From Iris pallida (taxonomy: Eukaryota > Streptophyta > Magnoliopsida > Asparagales > Iridaceae), in the NCBI GenBank assembly GCA_029216955.1, contig JANAVB010012085.1:1-64000 (forward strand): DNA of 64,000 nt, written 5' to 3'. This document shows, one piece after another, positions 52,841-63,300 of this stretch. How positions within the stretch are numbered: position 1 is the stretch's first letter; each line of letters begins with the position of its first letter. Under the pieces are notes generated by a model, which saw only the letters and a list, made by a program, of their open reading frames with translations, did no database searches and was not told where the DNA came from. The position numbers and the translations under genes are program-made.

Positions 52841-53164
52841 TTTTCGAAAAGTGATAATTTATTTCGAAATACTTTGAAATCGAGATGATAAAATGAATTT
52901 AGTCAAGCTGAGATGACTTTAAAGAGAGATTTACTCCGAAATGATTAGACTGTTGGAATTCTGTGCAGTTAGGATCCCGTGCAAAGCTCCTAAATCGAGG
53001 CGAATAATAATGTTGCCGTTTGGAATTCTTCATGAGCCTATAAATAAGCCATAAATCACTTCTTTCTTTACTTGCCTTAGAGAGAGAAAATCCACAGAAG
53101 AGAAACTTCATCTTCCCCGACGAACTTCATCTTCCTCGACTTCTTCTTTCCCTTCTCAGCAGCA
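52841..53164 (+). promoter_or_regulatory. Upstream region of the D antisense gene, TATA at 53038
   Basis: CCTATAAATAAG (53037-53048) on the plus strand is a good plant TATA box. It is followed by a pyrimidine-rich, stop-free leader with repeated CTTCATCTTCC and the ATG at 53165, 127 bp downstream. It lies outside the LTR, so the antisense gene appears to have its own promoter. Confidence 0.6.
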
Positions 53165-53276
53165 ATGGCTCCTAAGAAAACCGACGCTCAGGCCAAGGGA
53201 AAAGCTCCTGCGACTTCCTCGCGTGCCACCACCGACAGACTCCCTCGACGCGAAGTCACGCATCCTCCTATGCAGC
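53165..53276 (+). pseudogene. D antisense gene, exon 1
   Basis: 37 codons plus one base: Met-Ala-Pro-Lys-Lys, then Lys-Gly-Lys-Ala-Pro and an Arg-rich end. Context AGCAATGG has A/G at -3 and G at +4. The donor C|GTAAGT is consensus. Confidence 0.65.
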
Positions 53277-53862
53277 GTAAGTGATGGATGGGGATACGAA
53301 CTATTGAAGATGATTTGATGAAGATGACTTTGATGAAGATGAACTCCACATAGAAATCTTAGGATCTTAAGACAAATAATTTCAGAAATATATCTCCCCT
53401 TCTTAGGGCACAGGATATTAATAAAGTATGCCCTCTCTTTAGGGTCGGCCATACTTCACATCTTCGTGTTTACGAAGCTCTGTGTTTCACGCAAATGAGC
53501 ATGGCTCTCATGACTCTGCGTGATTTTTCATGTATTGGCAGGGATGTCAATGTTGAATTATTTACGCAGCTTCTGAGAGTCATCCTCTGGATAGATTAGT
53601 CTTGATCCGTCAGCGTATTTTTGTCATTTTCACTTAAATGTGATTCTGGCAATGATGTGTGACTTTTCATTCTAATCTGTCTAGACTTTGCGTGAATTAA
53701 CCACATGCGTGAATAAGTCATTCAGCGTGTCTTGATAGTATATCTGTCTGAAGTCTACGTGACTTATGAAATTTCTTTCGAACACTGCTATACACGCATA
53801 AGGTTCGTAGACATAGATTTTACTGAAACACATCTGACCTTGTCTTCTTTTATTTTCTGTAG
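53277..53862 (+). other. D antisense gene, intron 1
   Basis: 586 nt from GTAAGT to a TTTTATTTTCTGTAG acceptor. It is rich in the element's own GCGTGA/ACGCA words (such as 53519, 53692, 53708, 53725), as the matching B intron is rich in GCGCAT. Confidence 0.65.
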
Positions 53863-54160
53863 TGAACATCCGAAGTGAAGAGGTAGATTATGAAGGGCAC
53901 CTGAGTTTTTTATTTAAACATGATTTATCTCATATGAAATTTCCTCAGTTTGACCTTCCAGAAGCCAGACTGTCGTTGTTGGCAAATCAAGACCATACAA
54001 CTCTACTTGTTTGATGAATGGTGAACCCTTTCAGAGTCTTGATTTGGTGTTCCACAAGAAACCAGTATTTCTGTTCGGGGATGCCATAGCATAGAAGTCA
54101 CAACTAAAGGGCATCAGAGAGAAGGTCTGCTTCTATTTCGAAGGTGATGCAGGACAGCCC

Positions 54161-57100
54161 ATGTACTGGCCGAAGGTTTCTAGGGGCTTATCTATCATGA
54201 GATTTATGCATGCCAGTTATCCCAGAAAGATGTCCTGGTACTTAACAGAATATCAGCAGGCAAAGGCGAGCCGTATCATTTACAGGAAGGAGGGATTCTT
54301 CAGTTCCCCAGAGAATTATGTATCCGTGTTTCGAGGTTTGAAGCCGGGATGTGTACCACCCGAAGACTCATCAATATTGATGCCATTCAGGATGCCTGTT
54401 TTTATAAATGAATTCATGGCAAACGAGAAGGCATTCTACCCCACTGATTCGACGCCGAGGATGAACGGTTTAATGAATCAGGAGAACGTGAGGTGGAGGA
54501 CTTTGGTCCATTGGGCTGTGGAGAAGTTTGAGAGTGAGCTGAAGAAGATAAACCTTTATGACGCGATCGTCAATTCCTCCTACGGCTTCAGACCCAACCC
54601 CTTTCTGTTCCTGGCCTTGGTTGAGAGGTATAACCACAGAACGGGGACATTTATGACTCCCAAAGGGGAAATGGACTTTGCCCTTCATGAGATGGAATAC
54701 GTCTCGTATCTGCCTTCAGGCACACTACCGTATGAAGAGTATGTGCCTACGATAGAAGAGCTGAACTTTCTGTCGGAGAAGAATTCGGAGATGGTGCACC
54801 TATTTGAAGAGATGATGTGCCATTTCGGCACATGTACTCTGTATTATAAGAGTACTAAGGAAGAAACTGGCAATCACATCCAGAAGTGGATGTCTTATCT
54901 TTTCATGAACCGTAAAAAGGGTGAGAAAAAGATAAATAAGAAGAGATGGTACCAAATTAACTCCTTCAAGCCTCTCTCTGAGAGTGAAATCATTTATCTA
55001 CTAGAGAAGTATGACTGCAAGGATTTCACGATCGATGAAGACTGGTATGAGTTTAAAGCTGGAACCACCTTCAGCTCGTATGTGAGACAGAGTGGAAAGA
55101 CTCTGTCAAGGAACGGTCATTTAGTCGGATTCCTATCTCTTTGGTTAAGAAGATTCGTCGTTCCTGGCTCCAGCTCTCTAGACAGAATACATAGAGGCGT
55201 TATTTTTGCAGCAGTGTGCCTTATGTATGGTTATAAGATAGACTTATTATCAGCGATGATCTGTAGGATGAACGCAGGTCTTCGAAATTTTGTCACCAAT
55301 ATGCTATCTGATCAGAGGAGGATGACCGATGAGTTCCCAAGAATAGAGATGCCCTTCACATATATATGGTTGGCTTCTTCTCCATCACGACAGTCTGATA
55401 CCTCCGGGAGCAGGAGGGAGTGGCAGTCTCTTTTGGAGAAGTACTCCGGAGAAACTTTTTGGAAGGTTCACACTCTTCCAGAATACAGAAATATTCTGAA
55501 TCGAGCGTCACATTGGTCCATTCAATGTGTCCCTCCACCACTGGGTTATGAGAGCATGTCCTTGAATATGATAGACGAAGATAAAGGGAACAGGCTAGAT
55601 GATGTAGCCTTTCAGTGGTTGCAGAGAATCCGGCCCTCTCATCTGGTATACCGTCATGAAGAAATGACGTATCTGGAGCCGTATCTACCGAGCCGATTTG
55701 CCAGGCAATTCGGATATGACCAACTTCATGTTGGGAATGCCACCACCTGTCTTTCTGCTCGTGGAGGGCTTATTGATGGAGCTCGGGCCTGGAGATACTT
55801 TGCGGCTAGAGATACAAAAGCTGTATTCTCTATGCCTAATCCTTTATCCAGCACGGGGACGAAGATGCTTTACACATATGCTCGCTTCTATGTTTCGTCG
55901 AGCACCTTCATGTCGAGTTTCCATCTGAAAACTTTTGTTGCGGAAGACGACCCAGCTCCATCAAAGAGGTCGAAGAAGAAGATTGTTATTCAACGATTTT
56001 CTCCGGAACCTGAAGATGAGACAGCGAAGGTTGAGCCCCTATATGACTTATTTCAAGAACGAAATTTTCCTGATGAAGTTCTTCCTCCCATATTTGTATC
56101 CCTTTCTAAGAGGAAGCGAAGTGATGAATCTGAGACAGTCTCCAAAAAGAGTACTAAGTCTCAGACATCTAAGAAGAAGAAGAAAGGGGTCTCAGTAACT
56201 GCCACTTCATCTTTAGGTGGCATCTCAGTTGATAAAGATGACGCCGTCGATAAAGACGAAGATACAGATAAAGACGATGCTCCTTTGATAACAAGGAGGT
56301 CGAGAGGAAGGTACGTCAAGAAGACCGTCGGCAAAATGAAGGGCAATGAACTCCTGGAAACGATTATGAGTGGAGGGGTCTTGCCAGAGATCAATGAAGC
56401 GGCTTCCACTGAGAAAACAAAATCTGATTATGTTCATCGTCCAGCAACTTCAGCTGAATGGACTGAGGTAGAGTCCACTCGAGCTCAGGAAACGACTGCT
56501 CTGATAACAAGTGGAGTAGCTACTGAACCCTCAGAGATGAGGATGATCCCTTTTGAGCATGGGACAGAGGGCGTCATCCAAGCATTGGATGACCAGATTG
56601 AATATTCTGAAGAAGAACCAGCCCCGGCAGAAGTTATGGAACAACCGGAAGTTCCAGAAACTCAGATTGAAGAAAATATTTCTTTGGCCAGAGGCGATGA
56701 AGACGTGCCAATGTCCGAGCTATCAGCTGCTGATGACTTGTTGAAGAATGTTTGTAAAGACATCATTCTTCAAACTGATATTCCAGAAAAGACTGAACCG
56801 GCAGTCAATACTGAGCTTGCTATCATTACTGTTTCTGAGATTCATTCATCTCAAGGAATAGATGAAGATGTGAACATCATGGACTCCGGATCAGAGACTC
56901 ATCCTGAAGTTGGGGATGAAAAAGAGTCTGAAGAAGAAGAAGAAGCTGAAGAAGGAGAGGATTGGCATGCTGGCACTTCTACTCATTATGATGAAGATAA
57001 AGTCAGAGGGAACAGAATGGAACTCAGCTCCGAACCTGCTCAATCTCCGGATAACGCTCCAGCGCCCAGTAATTCTGGAGCTGGAAGCAGTTACATGAAG

Positions 57101-57166
57101 CAGGTATCGGATACCATCATGGACCGGCTACGAGAAGACGCAAGACTCCCTCAATATAGAATATGA
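54161..57166 (+). CDS. D antisense gene, long open region with PMD-like domain (1,001 codons)
   Basis: Residues about 163-185 hold Gly-Thr-Phe-Met-Thr-Pro-Lys-Gly-Glu ... Leu-His-Glu-Met; about 323-346 Phe-Leu-Ser-Leu-Trp-Leu-Arg-Arg-Phe-Val-Val-Pro; about 488-523 Ile-Arg-Pro-Ser-His-Leu-Val-Tyr-Arg and Tyr-Leu-Pro-Ser-Arg-Phe-Ala-Arg-Gln-Phe-Gly-Tyr-Asp-Gln. These match the order of motifs in plant mobile domain proteins. A Lys-Arg-Ser-Lys-Lys-Lys patch near 601 may direct nuclear import. Residues about 650-1000 are acidic and disordered with a Glu-run near 915-930. The first Met here is internal; the natural protein began upstream. No catalytic function is known to me. A nuclear or chromatin role is inferred from MAIN/MAIL relatives. 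Confidence 0.75.
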   Translation: MYWPKVSRGLSIMRFMHASYPRKMSWYLTEYQQAKASRIIYRKEGFFSSPENYVSVFRGLKPGCVPPEDSSILMPFRMPVFINEFMANEKAFYPTDSTPRMNGLMNQENVRWRTLVHWAVEKFESELKKINLYDAIVNSSYGFRPNPFLFLALVERYNHRTGTFMTPKGEMDFALHEMEYVSYLPSGTLPYEEYVPTIEELNFLSEKNSEMVHLFEEMMCHFGTCTLYYKSTKEETGNHIQKWMSYLFMNRKKGEKKINKKRWYQINSFKPLSESEIIYLLEKYDCKDFTIDEDWYEFKAGTTFSSYVRQSGKTLSRNGHLVGFLSLWLRRFVVPGSSSLDRIHRGVIFAAVCLMYGYKIDLLSAMICRMNAGLRNFVTNMLSDQRRMTDEFPRIEMPFTYIWLASSPSRQSDTSGSRREWQSLLEKYSGETFWKVHTLPEYRNILNRASHWSIQCVPPPLGYESMSLNMIDEDKGNRLDDVAFQWLQRIRPSHLVYRHEEMTYLEPYLPSRFARQFGYDQLHVGNATTCLSARGGLIDGARAWRYFAARDTKAVFSMPNPLSSTGTKMLYTYARFYVSSSTFMSSFHLKTFVAEDDPAPSKRSKKKIVIQRFSPEPEDETAKVEPLYDLFQERNFPDEVLPPIFVSLSKRKRSDESETVSKKSTKSQTSKKKKKGVSVTATSSLGGISVDKDDAVDKDEDTDKDDAPLITRRSRGRYVKKTVGKMKGNELLETIMSGGVLPEINEAASTEKTKSDYVHRPATSAEWTEVESTRAQETTALITSGVATEPSEMRMIPFEHGTEGVIQALDDQIEYSEEEPAPAEVMEQPEVPETQIEENISLARGDEDVPMSELSAADDLLKNVCKDIILQTDIPEKTEPAVNTELAIITVSEIHSSQGIDEDVNIMDSGSETHPEVGDEKESEEEEEAEEGEDWHAGTSTHYDEDKVRGNRMELSSEPAQSPDNAPAPSNSGAGSSYMKQVSDTIMDRLREDARLPQYRI

Positions 57167-57252
57167 ACCTCAGCCTGTAGAATTTTATTTCAAATTCTGT
57201 TTCTACTGTTTCTTTTTCTTTATATGCTGATTATTTTTTCTTTGACTAGTAG

Positions 57253-58142
57253 GAACTGCTGCAGCAATGAGCTCGACTCATGTTCCACTTATTCAGACTG
57301 AGGTTGATGAAGGGAGCTCGCATTTGCCAACTTCTCCAGCGGGACATACTTCAATTCCCCGAATAGAAAATATACAAGCTTCTTCTTCAATAATGACAGC
57401 AACTCCTGGGTTTGAGACAGGATTGGCAAGGACTCTGGGAATGTATTCAGATATCATCTATTCATATCTGGATACGTACTCCAAGCGTTTCTTGAAAGAC
57501 GAAGCTATGCCCTTCTCTGAGCTTCGAACAGTGGTCAATTTCCCGCTCCTGGCATTGCGACATGCTGGCTGCGAATCTCAATGTATCTTCTTCGAACATC
57601 TCCTGGATGAACTAGAGATAACCTTCCGAAAATACTGGGAAACTAAGAAGGAAGATATTCAATCTTTAACTGTGGCTGAGATCAGTCAATTGGAGCATGA
57701 GGCCCAGGCCCATCAAGCTGCATTAGAAGAATTTCTTGCTTCTTCATCTGAGAAGTTAGTAGAGAAGGGTGAAGAAATATTAGCTACTCGTCAGAGAGTA
57801 GAGCTTCTGGAGAAAGATGAAATATCAAAAGCTGAAGAGCTCGAGAAATTGAAAGAGGAACTGATTCGTCTTCAGGAGCGAATTGCCCTCATAGAAAAGG
57901 AGCAAGCTGAAGTCATTACTGCTCGTATATCTGAAACTGAACGCTGTCAACTTCTTCAACAAGAGCGAGAGCAGATGTAGGCAGAGCAAATTGAAGAAGT
58001 TAACCGTCGCCAATCTGCTACTATCATTTTTGATGAACAAAATGTCACAGTCGAAGCATAAGAAAGAGTTCGCAAGGCTCATGATAAGAAAATGAATACT
58101 GTACTTGATCGTATTAAGGAGCTAATAACTCCTAATAAATAG
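57253..58142 (+). pseudogene. D antisense gene, coiled-coil exon
   Basis: The acceptor TTGACTAGTAG ends near 57251. The frame through the ATG at 57267 is open to 57978 (237 codons): a Ser/Thr-rich start, a helical domain with Tyr-Ser-Asp-Ile-Ile-Tyr, then long Glu/Lys/Gln/Leu-rich heptads. The same phase continues after TAG 57978 and TAA near 58060 to TAG 58140. The order matches the B tail. Confidence 0.65.
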
Positions 58143-58515
58143 ATCTCTTATATTTTCACTTGTAATCAATATTTTGATTTTGAATGAAGACAAATAAGAA
58201 CTTTTGATCTGATTTTTGACTTTGCTGTTTTGATAATGATATATTTATAGAAAATATGTTCAGAGGTAAATAGTACATGACACATTTCTATAGAATAGAA
58301 TATACAAATGAACTTTGTAATTCTATCAGATGATATTAAACCAGAGATGATCTTAGTTTAATACTGATTAGAAAAAATAGAATTCAGATATAAAATATCT
58401 TTGAACTCAATTTTTCATGATCTTTGGACTCGAGAATCAAAAGACTAAATATCATTTTCATAAATATGATACTGACATGGATGATGAACGATGATGAATT
58501 GTAAATGTATGTGGG
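58143..58515. other. AT-rich spacer after the D antisense gene
   Basis: Likely 3' untranslated region. No gene is seen. Confidence 0.5.
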
Positions 58516-58770
58516 ATGAACGGGAAAACCGACAAATGATGGAATGAACGGATAAACCGTCAAAAATGAATGATAATGAACGGATGAACCGTCAGATGAT
58601 GATGAATGAACGGGTTAACCGTCGGATTATAATGAACGGGCGAACCGTTGGATGAATGTGATAAATGAACGGATGAACCGTCAGGCATTAATGAACGGCG
58701 AACCGTCGGATGAATGTGAAATGAACGGATGAACCGTCAGGCATTAATGAATGGGCGAACCGTCGGATGA
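58516..58770. repeat. Array of nine ACGG...ACCGT inverted motifs
   Basis: Nine copies of GAACGGnnnAACCGTC lie in units of about 25-45 bp, longer sub-units repeating GGATGAATGTG. Each copy is a small hairpin (ACGG with CCGT). The array separates the PMD-like gene from the small gene and pol, a place matched by the 24694-24988 array in B. Confidence 0.85.
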
Positions 58771-58802
58771 ATGTGTCGCTTCATTATTTGAGGAACTTCT
58801 GC

Positions 58803-58814
58803 CTATAAATATAG
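58803..58814 (+). promoter_or_regulatory. TATA box of the small plus-strand gene of D
   Basis: CTATAAATATAG within GCCTATAAATATAGC, 55 bp upstream of ATG 58859. It resembles the GCCTATAAATAAGCC box of the PMD-like gene at 53037. Confidence 0.55.
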
Positions 58815-58858
58815 CAGAAATCTGACAAGAACGAACAATTCTACTCTTCAACATAAAA

Positions 58859-59155
58859 ATGTCGTCTGAAGAAGCATCCAAGAAGGCTGAAATCGTCCCG
58901 AAGGTTCAGAAGGGCACTGAAGAACGCCCTGCCGATCTAGTTCAGCCGAAGGAGGTAGAAGCAGGCGAAGGTTCATCTGCACCCAAACCACCATGAGACA
59001 TTCTGGACTTTCTGCTTGATCCAGGAAGGACTGGAGAAGAGGAAGCCATGAGGATGGCTGCTTGCAAATTCCTCGGGGTTCCAGCAAAGAAGTTCTCAGC
59101 TCTTTTGCTGATCGCGTTTTCGAGAAGGACGGCAGCGATCCGCGTCCAAATGTAG
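58859..59155 (+). pseudogene. Small antisense gene of D, unknown function
   Basis: The ATG is in AT-rich plant leader context (AAAAATGTCG). The frame has 98 codons with one TGA at codon 46 (58994), where CGA to TGA is the simplest origin, and ends at TAG 59153. The first half is rich in Lys, Glu and Pro and looks disordered. The second half (Leu-Asp-Phe-Leu-Leu-Asp ... Phe-Leu-Gly-Val-Pro-Ala-Lys-Lys-Phe) looks like a small helical domain. I do not recognise it. It lies between the repeat array and the end of pol. B has no visible counterpart. Chance is possible, but the TATA box and continued sense after the TGA argue for a gene. Confidence 0.45.
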
Positions 59156-59266
59156 AGAAGGATGATAGTGACCTTCTTTAATATCATATACTATCATATG
59201 ATGAAATAACATTTGCATTTTATTCATGAACTTGAACTTTGTGTGATGATTTACAAGTATTTATAT

Positions 59267-60671
59267 TTATACATAATACTTTTTAAGGAATTTGCCATTA
59301 ATGGCATCATAGTGACTTTACCATCCATAGTAGTAAGCTGATATGCCCAATTAGAAAAGACTTTATTCACAATGAATGGACCTTCCCATTTTGCATCAAA
59401 CTTGCCTTTACTCATGTGTGTCATAGTCATCGGACGTCTGACTGCAAGAACAAGTTCCCCTTTTTGATATGCTCGAACTCTAACTTTCTTGTTAAAAGCT
59501 CTTGAAATTCTAGCTTGATAGAATTCGATATTCTGTTGAGCATATAACCATTTTCATCCAGAGCTTCTAATTCCTGAAGTCGAAGACGATCATTACTCGG
59601 TGGTAAGTTCATTAGCGATTGCTATCCTTAAAGAAGGAATTTGAATCTCTAATAGAAGAACAGCTTCGCATCCATACACCAGAGAGAAAGGTGTACATTT
59701 AGTAGCATTACGAACTGTAGTACGGTAAGCCCACAAACATTCACCGAGTTTCTCACTCCAATTACGTTTGTTAGTAGAGACAAACTTCTTTAAGAGTTTG
59801 ATGATGGTCTTGTTGAAGGCTTCTACTAATCCGTTAGCTGCCGGATTATATACAGTAGAAGCTACGTTGTTGATCCGATGATCGTCACAGAATCGAGTAA
59901 TTTCTGGCTGACGAATTGTGGTCCATTATCATGAATAATGCGTCGGGGAACACCAAATCTGTAGATGACATGATGCTTGAAAGTTGATGACATTGGAAGT
60001 TTTGACTTCAGATAAAGGAATAGCTTCGGCCCATTTGGAGAAATAATCAGTTATTGCGAGAATAAACCGATGACCTTTTGACGACGACAGATTGATCGGG
60101 CCAATAATATCCATGCCCCAAGCTTCGAAGGGCCATGATGCTGCCGTTGGATGTAGAAATTCTGAGGGTTGATGAATAAAATCCGCATGGATTTGACAAG
60201 CTTTACACTTCTTGCATATTCGATGGCGTCTGATACCATAGTGGGCCAATAATAACTCATACGTCGAATACGGTCTTGAAGTTTTGGTCCAGGCTGATGT
60301 GCGCCACAAATTCTATCATATGCTTCGCGAATAATTTGTTGAGCCTCATCACCGGCAATACATCGAAGAAGTAAACCATCATAAGCTCGACGATATAGGT
60401 TTTTGTAGTATGATTGTAATAAAATCTGAGTGATCGTCGTCTGATAGATGCTGCCTCACTCGGATTGTCTGGAAGAATATCATACAACGACGAATCTAAG
60501 AAAGGAAGTCTCCAATCTTTATCCGTATTCTGAGTCTCAGCTGAATTACTGAAGATGAATTCCATGCTAGAATCAGATGAAGATGATAATAATTTACGAC
60601 TTAATCCAAACCCTCTTGTTGCATTGACATCATGAGATATGATTCTTCAATGTCAACTGGAAGTCCTAAAG
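59267..60671 (-). pseudogene. pol: D pol: integrase
   Basis: Read on the minus strand: N-terminal part (60565-60257), zinc-finger remnant Cys-Lys-Ala-Cys-Gln near 60205, first catalytic Asp in Trp-Gly-Met-Asp-Ile near 60110, second in His-Asp-Asn-Gly-Pro-Gln-Phe near 59930, third residue in Asn-Gly-Leu-Val-Glu-Ala-Phe near 59830, and the C-terminus ending at TAA 59267. At least four frameshifts or stops interrupt it, among them one near 60310 and one near 59970. It would be inactive. Confidence 0.8.
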
Positions 60672-61634
60672 TTAGATTATTTCGGGATGGAATAATTCTC
60701 GATTGCAGACAACAATCATTTGTTGACGTCTAATTGGAATAGCTAACACCGCTACAAGATTAGCAAGAGCATCAGCTTCTGTGTTACATGCTCGCTTAAC
60801 ATGCTCAATGAAGAACCCTTCAAATGAAGAAGCCATAGATATAGCCGATCTATGATAAGGAACTAGATCTTGATGGCGAACTTCATAAGTACCCCTTATC
60901 TGATTGACAATGAGTTTAGAATCTCCATACGCTTCTAAATGTTGAATATTCAGATGTTTAGCGAGTTGAAGACCAATAAGCAGTGCATTGTACTCAGCTA
61001 CATTGTTTGAACATAGTTGATCGAGAGAATAAGCTCTTTGGATAGCAAGACCTTCTGGCGACACAAGAACGATTCCAACCCCAGCGACAATGTCACCATT
61101 AGGACCTATTCTCGAAGCTCCGTCAAAGAATAGATGCCAAGTAGGATCTTCTTCAGCAATTTGGTTTAAATCTAGGACTTCATCTGGGATTTCATCATAG
61201 AGTTTTGAATTTTCTGGAATTGAATGAGCAGCCAGAAAATCAGCTAAAGCTTGTCCTTTGACTGATTTCTGAGGGATATAGTGCATATCATACTGAGCAA
61301 GTAAGATTCCCCAATTAGCCAATCGAGAATTTAAAACACTCGGTTTCTTCATCATGACTCGTATAGGATTGATCCTGGAAATGACATGAATGGTCTGGCC
61401 AATGATATAATGTCGTGTCTTTTGGACAGCGAACATCAGGGCTAGACATTTTTTTTCGACCGATGAATATCGAGGTTCAGCTCCGGTCATAGTACGACTG
61501 AGATAGTAAATAGCTTGTTCATGACCATTTTTATTCTTTTGAGCGAGTAATGCACCCAATGAATGACTCATTGCTCGGGTATATAGGAGGAACGGTATTC
61601 CTGAGACAGGAGGTACCAATACTGGAGGGCTCAT
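60672..61634 (-). CDS. pol: D pol: RNase H and archaeal-type RNase H (320 codons open)
   Basis: First part: Gypsy RNase H with Tyr-Tyr-Leu-Ser-Arg-Thr and Val-Glu-Lys-Lys-Cys-Leu-Ala. Then Gly-Gln-Ala-Leu-Ala-Asp-Phe-Leu, Thr-Trp-His-Leu-Phe-Phe-Asp-Gly-Ala-Ser, Ala-Glu-Tyr-Asn-Ala and Tyr-Gly-Asp-Ser-Lys-Leu, the second RNase H of the Tat lineage. The Trp here sits where B has the TGA at 22817. It is open throughout but is part of a broken polyprotein. Confidence 0.87.
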   Translation of the reverse strand: MSPPVLVPPVSGIPFLLYTRAMSHSLGALLAQKNKNGHEQAIYYLSRTMTGAEPRYSSVEKKCLALMFAVQKTRHYIIGQTIHVISRINPIRVMMKKPSVLNSRLANWGILLAQYDMHYIPQKSVKGQALADFLAAHSIPENSKLYDEIPDEVLDLNQIAEEDPTWHLFFDGASRIGPNGDIVAGVGIVLVSPEGLAIQRAYSLDQLCSNNVAEYNALLIGLQLAKHLNIQHLEAYGDSKLIVNQIRGTYEVRHQDLVPYHRSAISMASSFEGFFIEHVKRACNTEADALANLVAVLAIPIRRQQMIVVCNRELFHPEII

Positions 61635-62509
61635 CAGATATTTTTTATATTATCGAATGCTTCTGACATTCATCATTCCAGACAAAAGAAACACCTTTTT
61701 TCATAAGTTTATTGAATGGTCTGCAGCGTCCTGAAAGATTAGAGATGAATCTTCTGATATAAGCGATCCTTCCTTGAAATCCTCGTAGCTCTTTTAAGGT
61801 GCGTGGAGGACGCATCTCTTGGATGGCTTTGATCTTCTCGGGATCTACGTGTATACCTTTCGAGGTAATGACGAAGCCGAGAAATTTTCTACTAGAGACG
61901 CCTAAGAAGGACTTAGTAGGGTTCATCTTTAATTGATGCCGACGCATTAGGTCAAAATAGTCTTCAAATCTTGGATGTGATCCTCTTTTTGTCGACTTTT
62001 GACTACAATATCATCAACGTAGCATTCGACTGTCTTCCGCAAGTATTCACGGAATATAGTGCTCATGGCTCGTTGATAAGTTGCTCCTGCATTCTTGAGA
62101 CCGAATGGCATAACTGTATAACAGTATGTATCGATCGGCGTTCTGAAAGAAGTGTATTTCTCGTCATCTGGAAACATTTTAATCTGATTGTACCCAGAAT
62201 ACCCGTCCATGAATGACATCCGTTCAAACCCACAGGTTATCAATCATAACATCAGTAATTGGTAGAGGGAATTTGACTTTAGGACATGCCGCATTGAGAT
62301 CGCGGTAGTCTATGCATACTCTGATCTTGCCAGTCTTTTTAAGGACAGAAACTATTTAGCCACCCAATTGGGATATTGTTCCTCTCTAATAAACCCAGAG
62401 GCTATGAGTTTATTGACTTCAGCTTCAATTGCATCCATAATGTCTGGACGAAATCGTCGCTGTTGTTGTTTGACCGGTTTAGCATTCGGCATGATATTGA
62501 GTTTATGAG
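61635..62509 (-). pseudogene. pol: D pol: reverse transcriptase
   Basis: Pieces 62243-61947 and 61947-61645 join by a frameshift. Motifs are Cys-Ile-Asp... near 62315, Met-Pro-Phe-Gly-Leu-Lys near 62105, the catalytic Tyr-Val-Asp-Asp-Ile at about 62010-62024, and Phe-Leu-Gly-Phe-Val-Ile. Upstream (62243-62509) further frameshifts and a TAG near 62355 interrupt the fingers region. It is very close to B's RT. Confidence 0.82.
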
Positions 62510-63300
62510 TTACGATTTGTGGATCAGTCCTGGCATATCTTCATAACTCCAAGCGAAGACATCGATGTATTCACGAATAAGTTTGATCATGTCTTGTTTA
62601 TCAGTTCCTGAAAGACTTTCACTAATAAATATTGGTTTGGGGGATCCCTCTTCACCAACATCTATTTGAACAAGTTTGTCTTCAGTCGGAGGTTCTTTTT
62701 GCTCGAATCGGAACTCCCATTGATTATCTAACCTTTGGGCCCATTGTTTTGATTCAGGTGAGATTTCAAACTCGTCTTCGTTTTCATCATTTTCTTCAGA
62801 ACTATCACGGAAACCATGTTGGAAGACAGATATTACGGTGGAAGTCACCAATACTTGTATCAGAATCCCAAGAGGTAGTACTAGAAGAATCAGATCTCTT
62901 ATCTTCGTCAGATTCGGGATCTTCATGGACAGTATTGATAAAAGGAGTAGGAGCAATATAACCCAATCCGCATTTCGTCCTCCCATACTTTAAAGGAGGA
63001 ATCCGAACAGGCATTCTTCTTCCTCTCCCATTACTAAGGCCAGTTCTGAAGTCATAGCCCATATTTTAATGATGTCTTTAGATTGCTGACTATAACGACG
63101 TAGTTGTAATCTTCCAGTATCATCGTTTTTGTCATCATCTTCTAAATCAGAAGGATTCTGGGGCCCTTTGTAGAAGAATATTAGAATGTCTCCTGGCTTT
63201 CTACTAGGAACCAGAAAGTATGAAGTTTGTACTGATTCGGGATATGTCTGTATGAAAAGTCTGTACAACTCCTATGGTTATTGTTCTCAAGTCATCTAAC
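62510..63300 (-). pseudogene. pol: D pol: protease-RT linker
   Basis: Contains Met-Gly-Tyr-Asp (about 63062), Ser-Trp-Asp-Ser-Asp-Thr-Ser-Ile-Gly, Trp-Ala-Gln-Arg-Leu and Phe-Ala-Trp-Ser-Tyr-Glu-Asp-Met-Pro-Gly, all shared with B. The Trp in Asn-Gln-Trp is the residue that became TAG in B. Frameshifts lie before Met-Gly-Tyr-Asp and near 62820. Confidence 0.78.

Larger units (their letters stand above)
53165..58142 (+). pseudogene. Antisense PMD-like gene of D (whole locus)
   Basis: It is homologous to the antisense gene of B in start (Met-Ala-Pro-Lys), intron position, domain order and tail. Exon 1 is 53165-53276, the intron 53277-53862 (GTAAGT...CTGTAG), the phase kept. Exon 2 begins with about 50 sensible codons, then a TGA near 54013 and a TAG near 54091 precede the long open region 54161-57166. 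A second intron probably ends at 57251. The coiled-coil exon has internal stops at 57978 and about 58060 and ends at 58140. The architecture is N-terminal domain, PMD, basic patch, acidic disordered region, coiled coil. The breaks suggest that this copy is no longer expressed as a full protein. Confidence 0.77.
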
